Shown here: positions 1-8,641 of the stretch, one piece after another
Numbering within the stretch: the stretch's first letter is position 1
How the letters are laid out: every line of letters starts with the position of its first letter
Assembly (NCBI GenBank): GCA_964530005.1
Contig: CAZGZD010000024.1
Span: 1 to 14,733, forward strand
Direction: 5' to 3'
DNA from: CAZGZD01 sp964530005
GTDB lineage: Bacteria > Patescibacteriota > Microgenomatia > UBA1406 > GWC2-37-13
Length of the DNA stretch: 14,733 nucleotides
Position numbers and translations under genes: made by a program
Notes under the pieces: model-generated
The model's database searches: none
The model's input: the letters and a program-made list of their open reading frames with translations, nothing else
What the model was told of the DNA's origin: nothing

Positions 1-2175
1 ATAGCGATTGAAGATAAGAATTTCTACCAACATAAAGGCATATCTCAAACAGGCATTATTCGTGCAGTACTCAGTATTGTATTTAGAGGAAGTGTTCAGG
101 GTGGCTCCACGATCACTCAACAACTCATCAAAAATGTTCTCCTCGATTCTCAGAGAAGTCTTCCCCGTAAGGTCAAAGAAGTGATTCTTGCGACAGAAGT
201 TGAGAAGCGATATACGAAAGATCAGATTCTGGAGATGTATCTCAATGAGGCTCCATATGGAGGGTCTTTTTGGGGGGTTGGATCAGCTGCCCGTGGGTAT
301 TTTGATCGAGATCCCAAGGATCTGACTCTTGCCCAATCTGCAATTCTTGCAGGACTTCCACAGCGACCTTCGTACTATTCTCCCTATATTGGACAAAATG
401 ATACGTGGAAGGGTCGTGCGCATGATGTACTTCGTCGAATGCGAGAGGACCACTATATTACGCGCGAACAGGAGCAGGAAGCTGGGCTGCAGATCGACAA
501 AACCAAGTTTTCAAGCCCCAAGTTTGCATTTGCAGCGACTCATTTTGTATTCTACGTTCGGGATTTTATTGAACGAGAATATGGCGCAGGCGCATTTGAT
601 AAGGGATTGCGTATTAAGACAACGCTTTCTCTGAAGGCTCAAAAGCAAGCGGAAAAAATTGTCAACGAAGAGGTTGGTAAGCTAAAAGGATATAACGCAT
701 CAAATGGTGCAGCTGTAGTGCTTGACAGCAAGACCGGCGAGATTTTGGCAATGGTCGGATCATATGACTTTAATGACAACAAATTTGGCAAATTCAATGC
801 TGCCCTTGGTATGCGTCAGCCAGGATCTGCACTCAAGCCAATTACCTATGCAACAGGATTTGAGAAAGGCTATACACCAGCGACTATGCTTATGGATGTT
901 CCTACTGAATTTTCCCAAGATACAGCTCATGGGTATAAGCCAGCAAACTACGACGGCAAATTTCGTGGGCCAATTCAAGTAAGATTTGCACTCGGCAACT
1001 CCATCAATGTTCCGGCCGTCAAGATGCTTGCTATGGTGGGTATTCGTGATTTTCTTCAGAATGCCTACGATGCAGGCCTCACTACTCTTCAGCCAACGAC
1101 TGAGAATATCAATCGATTCGGCCTTGCAATCACACTTGGAGGTGGTGAGGTGCGACTTCTGGATTTGACTGGCGCCTATTCTGTATTTGCTCGGGGTGGT
1201 ACTCATATTGAGCCTCATGGTGTGACTGAGATACGCGATGGCCAGAATAAAAAAATATATAGCTACAAAAAAACCAAAGAAAACCGCGTATTTACTGAGG
1301 GAATATCATTCCTCATCTCACATATTCTGGCTGACAATAATGCAAGAGCAGGCGCTTTCGGTGCCTATTCGGCGCTTGTTGTGCCGGGGCGTACTGTGGC
1401 TGTGAAGACAGGTACGACAGATGACAAGCGGGACAACTGGACACTTGGCTACACGAATGATATTACGGTCGGCGTCTGGGTAGGTAACAACGACAACTCT
1501 GCCATGAATGCTCGAATTGCTTCTGGTGTGACAGGCGCATCGCCAATATGGAATAGGATCATGAGTACACTTCTCAAAGACGGTAAGTATAAAGATGGAA
1601 TTGCTGGCAAACCTTCTGATGTTGACGCTCTTCAGATTGACTCACTTTTTGGAGGATTGCCCAAAGATGGATATCCGACCCGCTCTGAATATTTCGTAAA
1701 AGGCACAGAGCCCAAAGAAGTCTCACCTTTTTTCAAAAAAGATGGAGACAAGCAGTATTTCGCAGTTCGTGAAAGTGACCCAATATCAACAGATGGCAAA
1801 AATAGATGGCAAGAGGCAATTGACGAATGGGCTAAGGGTCAGAGCGATGATCGCTACAAAGTGCCAGATTCGGCTGCGCAGCATGACGCTGAGAGTCTTA
1901 TCATATCATTCCAGGAGCCAAGCAATGAATCCACAGTAAATAGCAACAGTATCAAAATCCACGCAAAGATAGAATCAGGGAGCAAGATACAGTGGGTGGA
2001 GCTTGTGGCGAATGAGGATAATAAGCTCAAAAGGTGGGAAGAGGATAAGCATGAAATTGATGAGACAGTAAACTTACCCGACGGTGTATACGAGCTTAAG
2101 GTAGTTGCCAAGAATGAAAAAGGCACTCAGAAGGACAAAAGAATCAAAATAGGAGTCAACAAGCCGTGGCAGTAA
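1..2175 (+). CDS. Class A penicillin-binding protein (PBP1A-like), 5' end outside window
   Basis: Bifunctional peptidoglycan synthase: polymerises lipid II into glycan strands and cross-links stem peptides outside the cytoplasmic membrane. The frame is open from base 1, so the start and membrane anchor are missing; 724 residues are visible. The glycosyltransferase (GT51) domain shows EDKNFYQHKG at residues 4-13 (catalytic Glu), GGSTITQQ near 35-42, and an RKVKEV..E block near 56-66. The transpeptidase domain has all three motifs: SALK with nucleophile Ser276 and Lys279 (bases 826-837), SIN at 334-336 (bases 1000-1008) and KTGT from 469 (base 1405). After a linker, the last 90 or so residues (IISFQEPSN onward) look like a bacterial Ig-like beta domain ending VNKPWQ. 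It is convergent with pheT, with 6 nt between stop codons. The family call is secure; the exact PBP1 subtype is not. Confidence 0.95.
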   Translation: MAIEDKNFYQHKGISQTGIIRAVLSIVFRGSVQGGSTITQQLIKNVLLDSQRSLPRKVKEVILATEVEKRYTKDQILEMYLNEAPYGGSFWGVGSAARGYFDRDPKDLTLAQSAILAGLPQRPSYYSPYIGQNDTWKGRAHDVLRRMREDHYITREQEQEAGLQIDKTKFSSPKFAFAATHFVFYVRDFIEREYGAGAFDKGLRIKTTLSLKAQKQAEKIVNEEVGKLKGYNASNGAAVVLDSKTGEILAMVGSYDFNDNKFGKFNAALGMRQPGSALKPITYATGFEKGYTPATMLMDVPTEFSQDTAHGYKPANYDGKFRGPIQVRFALGNSINVPAVKMLAMVGIRDFLQNAYDAGLTTLQPTTENINRFGLAITLGGGEVRLLDLTGAYSVFARGGTHIEPHGVTEIRDGQNKKIYSYKKTKENRVFTEGISFLISHILADNNARAGAFGAYSALVVPGRTVAVKTGTTDDKRDNWTLGYTNDITVGVWVGNNDNSAMNARIASGVTGASPIWNRIMSTLLKDGKYKDGIAGKPSDVDALQIDSLFGGLPKDGYPTRSEYFVKGTEPKEVSPFFKKDGDKQYFAVRESDPISTDGKNRWQEAIDEWAKGQSDDRYKVPDSAAQHDAESLIISFQEPSNESTVNSNSIKIHAKIESGSKIQWVELVANEDNKLKRWEEDKHEIDETVNLPDGVYELKVVAKNEKGTQKDKRIKIGVNKPWQ

Positions 2176-2181
2176 AAATAC

Positions 2182-4170
2182 TTAAAGTTTGGATTTAATT
2201 CTTTCAAGCTCAGCCTTTGCCTCGGCTTCTGTGAGGTTTTTTGCGGTTGATGTGAAATAGAATCTTAGAGTGAGCTTGTCTTTGTAAAGTCCGACATATT
2301 CTACCTTTTCCAGTAGCCTCGAGGTTGCATGCGCTTTTTTGACGATTGTGCCGTATGGAAGATCTGCTTTACTATGAACTGTGAGGTCGAGCTTGATGGT
2401 TGCATATTGATTGGTCGGCTTGTAATTTGGGGCATTAGTCGCGGCCTTTATAAGATTTGAGATTTCAAAATCAGCGATGTATATAGGCCCGGGTAGCTCA
2501 TGTATGAATTGAATTTTGCTCTCAAGTTGCCCTAAGTTGCCGATTGACTGACTAAGACTCTCGATTTCAGCGCTTACCGCATTGTTCATATACTGCGTTT
2601 TTTTGGGCTCAACATCATATGTATGCACTGTTAATTCATTCAAAAGCCCCTCCACTATCCCCTTGATGTCTGCATACGTGGTATTGGTGGCAATTGTGAG
2701 ATGATATGTCTCTTGGGGTAGTTCTCCTTTTCTTGGTGTGTATGTCTTGGCTATTTCAAAAAGTCGAATATTTTCTCGCTTGCCCAAGTTATCTTTGATA
2801 TTTTTGACAAGGGATGGAATAAGTGAAGGTCTCATGTATTTTATATCCTCAGATATTGTATTTTGGAGCATAAGACAGTCTTGGGGACGAATATCGAATC
2901 TCTCAAGTTGAATGTCTGAGATCATAGAGTAGTTCATAGTCTCATTTAGACCAATATGTTTAAGGTAGACTTTTATGATCTGCTGCGTCTTGAATTGATC
3001 CTGTATATCAGTTGGAGTATTGATGTATCGTGGAGCTTGAAGAGTGTTGGGTAGATTGTGATAGCCATATACCCGCGCAATCTCCTCGACTATATCAGCT
3101 TGGATTTCAATATCATACTGCCTCCAACTTGGAATTTCCACTTCATAGACATTATTTTTTGCATGGGTTGCGAATCCAAGATTTTTGAGTATAGACACTG
3201 CATCTTTTTCTGGAATTTTTATACCCACAATTCTTTCTATATCACTTTCCTTCACGCTTATTCTTTTACCTTTGTAGGGATGCGGGTAAATATCATAGAG
3301 CTTGGATGCTATATGTCCCCCTGCGTATTTTTCAAGAAGAGATGCTCCGTATACGAGTGCTGGTTCTACTCGCTCCTCATCAAGCCCTTTTTCAAAATAT
3401 GTCGCCGCTTGAGATCTTGCACCGGTCGTCATTGAAGTTCGACGGATGAGTCTCTTATTATAATTTTGTACGAAAAGTACAATATTCTGAGTATCTTTAT
3501 TGATTGCTGAGTTTGCACCACCCATTATTCCACATAGATCAATAAGTCGACCATCTCCATCTTCAATTACAATATCTCCCCCGGGAAGACTGACGCTCTT
3601 ATTATCGAGTGTTGTAACCTTCTCACCTTTGTTACTTTCTCGCAGAGTCATGGTGGATCTCACTATTAGATCATAGTCAAACATATGTATAGGTTGTCCG
3701 AGTGCGATCATAAGATAGTTTGATATGTCCACAACATTATTGATAATGCTTATATCACACATTTTTAGTCTTTCTTGGATGAATTTGGGAGACTCTTCTA
3801 TCTGAATATTTGAGAATACGATTGCGCTAAAGCGAGAACAGAGGTGAGTGTTCTGAATTGTGATATTGAGTTTTTTTTGACTTGCATTTGGCAGTCTACT
3901 AAATGGGTATTCGGCAAGTGGATTATATTTTAATTTTGCTTTTTTGCCAAATCTCGGCAGAATTGCTTGACATTCTTGAGCAATACCGAAGACGGAAGCC
4001 GCATCAACTCTGTTGGATGTGACTTCAATATCAAATACCCAATCATCCCCCTTTTTTTCTACCTTTTCGACAGATGGTCCACATAAGGAAAGGTATTTTT
4101 GTATTTCGTGAGCCGAAGCATCGGTTTCTAGATACTCACAGAGCCAATTATATGTAATCTTTACATCCAT
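2182..4170 (-). CDS. pheT: Phenylalanine--tRNA ligase beta subunit, short form
   Basis: Beta subunit of the (alpha-beta)2 PheRS, which charges tRNA-Phe and edits mischarged tyrosine. It has 662 residues against about 790-800 in E. coli. The N-terminus (KITYNWLCEYL) passes within about 45 residues to the EVTSNRVDAASVFGIAQE block, so the EMAP-II/OB-like tRNA-binding insertion normally found there is absent. The B3/B4 editing region follows (CSRFSAIVFSNI, then IINNVVDISNYLMIALGQPIHMFDYD), then the B5 domain (ISVKESDIERIVGIKIPEKD; PSWRQYDIEIQADIVEEIAR) and the catalytic-like core (NETMNYSMIS). The C-terminal FDX-ACB anticodon-binding domain covers roughly the last 75 residues (TIKLDLTVHSKADLPYG to the end). 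Its ATG lies 8 nt after the pheS stop, so the two are co-transcribed. No Shine-Dalgarno is visible. Confidence 0.96.
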   Translation of the reverse strand: MDVKITYNWLCEYLETDASAHEIQKYLSLCGPSVEKVEKKGDDWVFDIEVTSNRVDAASVFGIAQECQAILPRFGKKAKLKYNPLAEYPFSRLPNASQKKLNITIQNTHLCSRFSAIVFSNIQIEESPKFIQERLKMCDISIINNVVDISNYLMIALGQPIHMFDYDLIVRSTMTLRESNKGEKVTTLDNKSVSLPGGDIVIEDGDGRLIDLCGIMGGANSAINKDTQNIVLFVQNYNKRLIRRTSMTTGARSQAATYFEKGLDEERVEPALVYGASLLEKYAGGHIASKLYDIYPHPYKGKRISVKESDIERIVGIKIPEKDAVSILKNLGFATHAKNNVYEVEIPSWRQYDIEIQADIVEEIARVYGYHNLPNTLQAPRYINTPTDIQDQFKTQQIIKVYLKHIGLNETMNYSMISDIQLERFDIRPQDCLMLQNTISEDIKYMRPSLIPSLVKNIKDNLGKRENIRLFEIAKTYTPRKGELPQETYHLTIATNTTYADIKGIVEGLLNELTVHTYDVEPKKTQYMNNAVSAEIESLSQSIGNLGQLESKIQFIHELPGPIYIADFEISNLIKAATNAPNYKPTNQYATIKLDLTVHSKADLPYGTIVKKAHATSRLLEKVEYVGLYKDKLTLRFYFTSTAKNLTEAEAKAELERIKSKL

Positions 4171-4178
4171 AATCGTAA

Positions 4179-5225
4179 TTAAAATTGTTCAAGAAACCGA
4201 ATGTCTCCGGAATACATAATTCGAATGTCATCAAGTTTAAGACCTTGGCGCATCATACTAACCCGTTCGATTCCAAGACCAAATGCCCATCCTGAATATT
4301 TTGACGGATCAATACCTCCTGCGCGAAGTACATTTGGATGTACCATACCAGATCCTCCCAATTCAACCCAACCAGATTTGCAGACACGGCATTTCTCGCC
4401 ATTAATTTCACCAGTGCCCCCACACCTATCACAAGTGATGTCTACTTCAAAAGATGGCTCGGTAAACCTAAAATCAAAAGGTCGAAGGCGGATTTCCCGG
4501 TGCTCGCCAAAATAACTTTTGACAAAATAATTAATAGTTCCCTTAAGATCTGCAATTGTGATATTTTCGTCAACGCATAATCCTTCGAACTGGTGGAACA
4601 TGGGTACATGTACGGGACTCCAGTTGGGTCGGTAACACTTGCTTATATTAATCATCCTGATTGGTGGCTTGCCCAACCGCTTCATCTCACGATTTTGTCC
4701 GGATGAAGTATGTGGTGTAAGGAGCATTCTTCCCAATTTCTTGTCCGGCATAGTATCGATAAAAAAAGTCTCAATATCATCGCGAGCTGGATGAGTAGCT
4801 GGCATATTGAGCGACTCAAAAGAATAATACTCCCACTCTATCTCAGGGTATGACATGCGAATAAAACCAATTTTTGCAAAAATACTTGCAATCTCCGATA
4901 TTGCATGTGTCACCATATGGAGACTGCCTCTCGGGTACGTTGTACCAGGCAGGGTCACATCTACATACTTATTTGCTGCGGATTCTTCTGTGATGATTTT
5001 TGATCTTTTTATAAGTTCGTGCTCGATCTCATGTTTTAACTTATTTATTACTTGTCCATACTTTTTTTTCTGATCAGAGGGGATAGCCTTCATGCTTTTT
5101 AGTAGATCATTAATCTGACCATTTCGCCCTAAGTAGTTGATTCTAAGATCTTCAAGTTGAGACGAAGTCTTTGCCTGTTGAAGATCAACGTGGAATTTTT
5201 TGAGAAGCTCAGTGGGGTCGATCAT
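4179..5225 (-). CDS. pheS: Phenylalanine--tRNA ligase alpha subunit
   Basis: Catalytic class II subunit of PheRS: activates phenylalanine with ATP and transfers it to tRNA-Phe. At 348 residues it is close to the usual length. It has an N-terminal coiled-coil arm (about residues 5-80), a motif-2 region with FHQFEGL (210-216), and motif 3 GWAFGLGIERVSMM (312-325), which holds the ATP-binding Arg. Between the strands before GSGMVHPNVL there is a four-cysteine knuckle, C265-x2-C268 and C279-x2-C282, probably a zinc ribbon like that seen in some other bacterial PheS. The motif-2 loop reads YRPNWSPVHVPMFHQ rather than the commoner YRND..DATH..QFHQ, a sequence variant of unknown effect. It is separated from rplT by 85 nt that carry their own promoter, unlike the tight junctions upstream. 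Confidence 0.96.
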   Translation of the reverse strand: MIDPTELLKKFHVDLQQAKTSSQLEDLRINYLGRNGQINDLLKSMKAIPSDQKKKYGQVINKLKHEIEHELIKRSKIITEESAANKYVDVTLPGTTYPRGSLHMVTHAISEIASIFAKIGFIRMSYPEIEWEYYSFESLNMPATHPARDDIETFFIDTMPDKKLGRMLLTPHTSSGQNREMKRLGKPPIRMINISKCYRPNWSPVHVPMFHQFEGLCVDENITIADLKGTINYFVKSYFGEHREIRLRPFDFRFTEPSFEVDITCDRCGGTGEINGEKCRVCKSGWVELGGSGMVHPNVLRAGGIDPSKYSGWAFGLGIERVSMMRQGLKLDDIRIMYSGDIRFLEQF

Positions 5226-5234
5226 ATAGCAGCA

Positions 5235-5263
5235 ATTATAGCTAAATAAGCCGCTTTGCGCAA
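5235..5263 (-). promoter_or_regulatory. Promoter of pheST
   Basis: On the minus strand, TTGCGC (5263-5258) and a perfect TATAAT (5240-5235) are separated by exactly 17 nt. The -10 ends 9 nt before the pheS ATG, so the predicted transcript starts only about 2-3 nt upstream of it. This leaves no room for a leader peptide or attenuator of the E. coli pheM type. The gap contains no convincing terminator for rplT, so read-through from the upstream cluster may also occur. Confidence 0.7.
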
Positions 5264-5310
5264 TGAAGAGTATTGGACCTCATGTAAGTTGAATATATCC
5301 TGGTGAGATA

Positions 5311-5655
5311 TTATTTGATCTTTTCGATTATCTTGGAGAAGACAGATGGGTGGTCGGTCGCGATTGCTGACAGGATTTTTCGATCAAGCTCAATCTTTTT
5401 ACCTTTAAGGGTATGGATAAATGTCGAATACTTGAGCCCATGCATTTTAAGCGTAGCATTGAGTCTCGTGATCCACAGACGTCTAAACTGTCTTTTTCGT
5501 AGTTTGCGGCCAGCGTAAGCATATTCACCGGCATGAAGCACCGCTTCTTTTGCTTTTTTGTATTGTGTGGATCTGGACATCCAGTAACCTTTGGCCTGCT
5601 CTAGTACTTTTTTGTGCCGCCTTTTTCTGGTGGTTCCGCCTTTTATTCTTGTCAT
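5311..5655 (-). CDS. rplT: 50S ribosomal protein L20
   Basis: 23S rRNA-binding protein essential for early 50S assembly; a translational autoregulator of the infC-rpmI-rplT operon in E. coli. At 114 residues it has the standard length. The basic N-terminal tail is followed by the L20 blocks AKGYWMSRSTQYKKAKEAVL, YAYAGRKLRKRQFRRLWITR and LNATLKMHGLKYSTFI, ending in a helical tail. The start is ATG at 5655; it begins one base after the rpmI stop codon, so coupling is likely. No Shine-Dalgarno is present. Confidence 0.98.
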   Translation of the reverse strand: MTRIKGGTTRKRRHKKVLEQAKGYWMSRSTQYKKAKEAVLHAGEYAYAGRKLRKRQFRRLWITRLNATLKMHGLKYSTFIHTLKGKKIELDRKILSAIATDHPSVFSKIIEKIK

Positions 5656-5656
5656 A

Positions 5657-5854
5657 TTATTCTGAAATCATTTTTTTAATTTTCTTCTCAAATGCGCCTG
5701 TGACTTGCTTAAGAGTCTTCAGTGATCTTATATTCTTTTTGCTTTTTTTTGAGCGCAAGTGCTGCATGCCTTGTGACCGGTGAAGCAGTTTGCCAGATGC
5801 TGTCACTTTAAAGCGCTTTACCGCTGCTTTTCGTGTTTTTTGTTTGCTTTTCAT
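5657..5854 (-). CDS. rpmI: 50S ribosomal protein L35
   Basis: Small basic protein of the large ribosomal subunit, located between infC and rplT as in most bacteria. I place the start at ATG 5854, giving 65 residues beginning MKSKQKTRKAAVKRFKVTASG. That matches the normal L35 start (KTKKAAAKRFKVTGSGK) and family length of about 64-66. A longer reading from TTG at 5875 would add seven residues and overlap the infC end by 20 nt, which I consider unlikely. The ATG lies one base after the infC TAA. The upstream sequence is an A tract with no Shine-Dalgarno, so translational coupling is the likely mode of initiation. The family core is GKLLHRSQGMQHLRSKKSKK. Confidence 0.95.
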   Translation of the reverse strand: MKSKQKTRKAAVKRFKVTASGKLLHRSQGMQHLRSKKSKKNIRSLKTLKQVTGAFEKKIKKMISE

Positions 5855-5855
5855 T

Positions 5856-6392
5856 TTATTTTTTTTTGCTGACAACTGTTCGTATTACTCTTCCTTCCAG
5901 TCTGGGCTCTTTGGCTATATTTACGTCCCCCAGTGCTTCTATATATTTTTTGATTAGATCAAAGCCCATCTGCTTCTTGACAATCTGACGTCCACGAAGC
6001 GTAAGATTGAGTCGAACTTGATTTCCCTCATCCAAGAATTCGCGTCCCTTATCAATTAGCCGATCAAGATCTCCCTGTGCGACAAAAAGCGTAAGCTTAA
6101 TATCCTTGGAGCCACTTTTCTTTACCCCTTTTTTTGCCTCCTTATGCTTTTTTTCCTCCTGGTACAAAAACTTATTGAATTCAATAAGTTTGGCGACAGG
6201 TGGCTTAGCAGTTGGTGCAATAAGGACTAAATCAACATCTGTTTCCGCTGCTTTTTTGAGCGCCTCATCTCTTGTGAGAACTCCAACTTGTTTGCTCTCT
6301 GCGTCGATTACTCGAAGCTCTGAGGCCGTGATTCTCTGATTTAATTGATAATACTTCTTGATCGCTGTTTTTCTACTTGGTTTTTTTCTCAA
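5856..6392 (-). CDS. infC: Translation initiation factor IF-3, non-AUG start
   Basis: Binds the 30S subunit, prevents premature 50S joining and proofreads the initiator tRNA-start codon pair. It has 178 residues. The N-domain has LNQRITASELRVIDAESKQ, VGVLTRDEALKKA, DLVLIAPTAKPPVAKLIEF and KFLYQEEKK. After a lysine linker, the C-domain has KDIKLTLFVAQGDLDRLIDKGREFLDEG, VRLNLTLRGRQI and RLEGRVIRTV. There is no ATG in this frame before the C-domain, and an in-frame TAA lies at 6404-6402, so the start must be a rare codon. TTG 6392 is the best choice; ATC codons a few residues in are alternatives. With TTG it overlaps the thrS end by 20 nt. Non-AUG starts are typical of infC (AUU in E. coli), where they let IF3 repress its own synthesis. 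Confidence 0.95.
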   Translation of the reverse strand: MRKKPSRKTAIKKYYQLNQRITASELRVIDAESKQVGVLTRDEALKKAAETDVDLVLIAPTAKPPVAKLIEFNKFLYQEEKKHKEAKKGVKKSGSKDIKLTLFVAQGDLDRLIDKGREFLDEGNQVRLNLTLRGRQIVKKQMGFDLIKKYIEALGDVNIAKEPRLEGRVIRTVVSKKK

Positions 6393-8148
6393 TGTGACTT
6401 TTTAGAGTACTAATAAAATCAGATAAGACAACTTGTCCTAAATCCCCGTCCTCACGAGTTCGTACAGATACATATATTTTATCTGAAGACTTGCTGGCAG
6501 GGTCTGATTTTGCCTCTTCTTTCTCACCCATTATAATCATAAAGGGTACTTTTTGCAAGGTGTTTGCTCGTATCTTAGCCCCCAATGGTCGATCGTCATA
6601 ATCTACCTCTACTCGAATTCCTTCATGTTTGAGGAAATCTCCGACCATATTGGCAAGATCTGTGTATTTTTCAGACACGGGAAGGACTGAGACCTGAATA
6701 GGAGCAAGCCAAAGAGGAAAGGCTCCCCCGTAGTGCTCAATAAGAATTGATAAAAACCTCTCAATAGATCCCATTACAGCAGCATGAATCATTGCAATTC
6801 GCTCTTTTTCACCCTTCTCATTTATACAGACTAAATCAAATCCTTCTGGTTGATTAAAATCAAGCTGAATGGTAGCGACTTGCCATACGCGTCCGAGTGA
6901 ATCGTGTGCCATAAAGTCAATCTTTGGACCATAAAATGCTGCCTCACCAATCGCTTCCTGATACTTAGCATGTCGCTCGTTGAGCAAATCTCGAAGCTGC
7001 GCTTCTGCCTTCTTCCATGTCTCCTCCGAGCCCAGATATGCAGATTTATTTGCTGGATCATGAAGCGAGAGTCTGATTTCAAGCTCTTCAAATCCGACAG
7101 CTTTGTAAAAACGCTCTATCACGTCCCATACAGCCAGACATTCATTTTTTATTTGACTAAAGCGGCAAAATACATGCGCATCATCCTGAGTGGCTGAGCG
7201 CACTCTTGCAAGGCCTGACAACTCCCCTGTTTGTTCGTCCCGATACATCATAGTGGTCTCACAGTAGCGCTGTGGCAGGTCCTTATAGCTTCGTGGCGTA
7301 TGAGCATAGATCTGTGTATGGTGTGGGCACTGCATAGGCTTCATGGCGAAGAAATGTCCTTCTCGACTGGTGATTTTAAAAAGTTCATCCTTGAATTTAT
7401 CCCAGTGGCCGCTTGTCTCGTAGAGCTCTTTTTTGGCAATGTGGGGAATTGTCACCTTCTCATATCCTTTCGCGCGGCGAAGCTCCCACACATAATCATC
7501 AAGAATAGTGCGAAGCATCGTACCTTTGGGAGTCCACAATGGAAGTCCTGGTCCCACATAGTCTGAGAAAAAAAAGAGATCAAGATCCCGCCCTAATTTC
7601 TTATGATCTCGCTTTTTAGCCTCCTCAAGCATCGCAAGATATTTATCGAGCTCATCTTGGGTAAAAAATGCAGTACCATAAATGCGTGTGAGCATTTTGT
7701 TCTTTTCATCCCCTCTCCAATATGCACCGGCGACTGATAAGAGCTTGAAGTGCCCAAGTTCTTTTGGATCATCGACGTGTCCACCTCGACATAGGTCGGT
7801 AAAGTCTCCGCTTATGTAGAGGGTGATAGACTCTCCTTTTTTGACAATCTCGTCTATCAGCTCAAGCTTATAGGGATTGTCTTTATAGAATTCTTTGGCC
7901 TCTTTTTCAGTGACTTCTTTTTTTTTAAAGCCTTCCCACTTTTTGACTATCTCATGCATTTTTTTTTCGATCTTTTGAAAGTCTGATTCAGATACCGAAT
8001 GCTTCTCGAAGTCAAAGTCGTAATAGAAGCCATTCTCGATCGATGGACCAATAGTCAGCTTTGTATCAGGCCACAGCTCAAGTATTGAAGCTGCCAACAA
8101 GTGGGCTGTCGAATGTCTAAGTTCGGAGAGATTGTCTTTGTTTGTCAT
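6373..8148 (-). CDS. thrS: Threonine--tRNA ligase lacking the TGS domain
   Basis: Class II synthetase that charges tRNA-Thr and edits Ser-tRNA-Thr. It has 591 residues against about 640 in E. coli. The N-terminal TGS domain is missing, because the protein starts directly at the editing domain with RHSTAHLL (H12 and H16 of HxxxH) and CRGGH (C120, H124). The catalytic core from about 200 shows motif 2 around CETTMMYRDE (296-305) and the zinc ligands C274 (MQCPHH), H325 (QDDAH) and H455 (AMIHAAVMGSIER). The C-terminal HGTP anticodon-binding domain starts near 480 (WLAPIQVSVLPVS). The core reads MQCPHH where most bacteria have MNCPGH. Its ATG lies one base after the GNAT stop. A TACAAT hexamer (8160-8155) lies exactly 6 nt before the ATG but has no good -35. 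Confidence 0.97.
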   Translation of the reverse strand: MTNKDNLSELRHSTAHLLAASILELWPDTKLTIGPSIENGFYYDFDFEKHSVSESDFQKIEKKMHEIVKKWEGFKKKEVTEKEAKEFYKDNPYKLELIDEIVKKGESITLYISGDFTDLCRGGHVDDPKELGHFKLLSVAGAYWRGDEKNKMLTRIYGTAFFTQDELDKYLAMLEEAKKRDHKKLGRDLDLFFFSDYVGPGLPLWTPKGTMLRTILDDYVWELRRAKGYEKVTIPHIAKKELYETSGHWDKFKDELFKITSREGHFFAMKPMQCPHHTQIYAHTPRSYKDLPQRYCETTMMYRDEQTGELSGLARVRSATQDDAHVFCRFSQIKNECLAVWDVIERFYKAVGFEELEIRLSLHDPANKSAYLGSEETWKKAEAQLRDLLNERHAKYQEAIGEAAFYGPKIDFMAHDSLGRVWQVATIQLDFNQPEGFDLVCINEKGEKERIAMIHAAVMGSIERFLSILIEHYGGAFPLWLAPIQVSVLPVSEKYTDLANMVGDFLKHEGIRVEVDYDDRPLGAKIRANTLQKVPFMIIMGEKEEAKSDPASKSSDKIYVSVRTREDGDLGQVVLSDFISTLKSHIEKKTK

Positions 8149-8149
8149 C

Positions 8150-8629
8150 TTACAATTGTACTTTAATTTTCTGCAGCTGGGCGTAGTTTAATCGGCAGGG
8201 AAGCCACTCATCCAAAAACTTGGAGTCGTACTTTTTATAAAAATCAATAGCTTGCATATTCCAATTGAGGACTTGCCATTCAAGCCGCATATATTTGCCA
8301 TCTTTAGCAAGTGTAATCATTTGATCAAAAAGAGCTTGTCCAATCCCCTGTCCTCTATATTTTTCGCTGACTATAATATCCTCAAGGTAAAGGCATTTGC
8401 CCACCCATGTGGAATAGCTTGTATAGTATGCCGCCATACCAACGGCCTTCTGCTCATGTTCAGCGATCAAAAAATTGCAGACCGAGTTCACTCCGAAGCA
8501 GTCGATTATGATTTGCTGATTTGTATTTGAGACTTCGCTGAGCGAGTGTTCAAAATCCGCCAGTTCTTTGATGAGATTGAGGATAGTGTCTGCATCCTCT
8601 TTTGTGCCTTTGCGGATGGTATAGTTCAT
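8150..8629 (-). CDS. GNAT-family N-acetyltransferase, diamine (SSAT)-like
   Basis: 159-residue single-domain GNAT enzyme that would transfer acetyl from acetyl-CoA to an amine. The order of motifs is IRKGTKEDADTILNLIKELA at the N-terminus, YYTSYSTWVGKCLYLEDIIV (residues 68-87), the acetyl-CoA pyrophosphate loop RGQGIG at 92-97, and VLNWNMQAIDFYKKY near the C-terminus. The combination STW.GK..YLEDI..V, RGQGIG, then W.V.NWN..AI.FY resembles spermidine/spermine or diamine acetyltransferases, so a polyamine-like substrate is plausible, but substrate cannot be fixed from sequence. It begins 12 nt after the PH-domain gene and ends one base before thrS, so it is co-transcribed with translation genes. 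No Shine-Dalgarno is visible. Confidence 0.9.
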   Translation of the reverse strand: MNYTIRKGTKEDADTILNLIKELADFEHSLSEVSNTNQQIIIDCFGVNSVCNFLIAEHEQKAVGMAAYYTSYSTWVGKCLYLEDIIVSEKYRGQGIGQALFDQMITLAKDGKYMRLEWQVLNWNMQAIDFYKKYDSKFLDEWLPCRLNYAQLQKIKVQL

Positions 8630-8641
8630 GTGAGTTTGCTG

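Noticed and set aside
760..1218. Minus-strand frame of 152 codons inside the PBP gene
   Set aside because: It lies wholly within a gene with complete catalytic motifs on the other strand; the translation is Cys/Ser/His-rich and looks like an antisense shadow. The same applies to other frames inside pheT, thrS, obg and tig.
5226..5310. T-box or pheM-type attenuator before pheS
   Set aside because: No T-box sequence, no Phe-rich leader peptide and no terminator; the -10 ends only 9 nt from the ATG, leaving no leader to hold such a device.
5855..5875. TTG at 5875 as start of rpmI
   Set aside because: It adds seven residues not typical of L35 and overlaps infC; ATG 5854 gives the canonical length and N-terminus.
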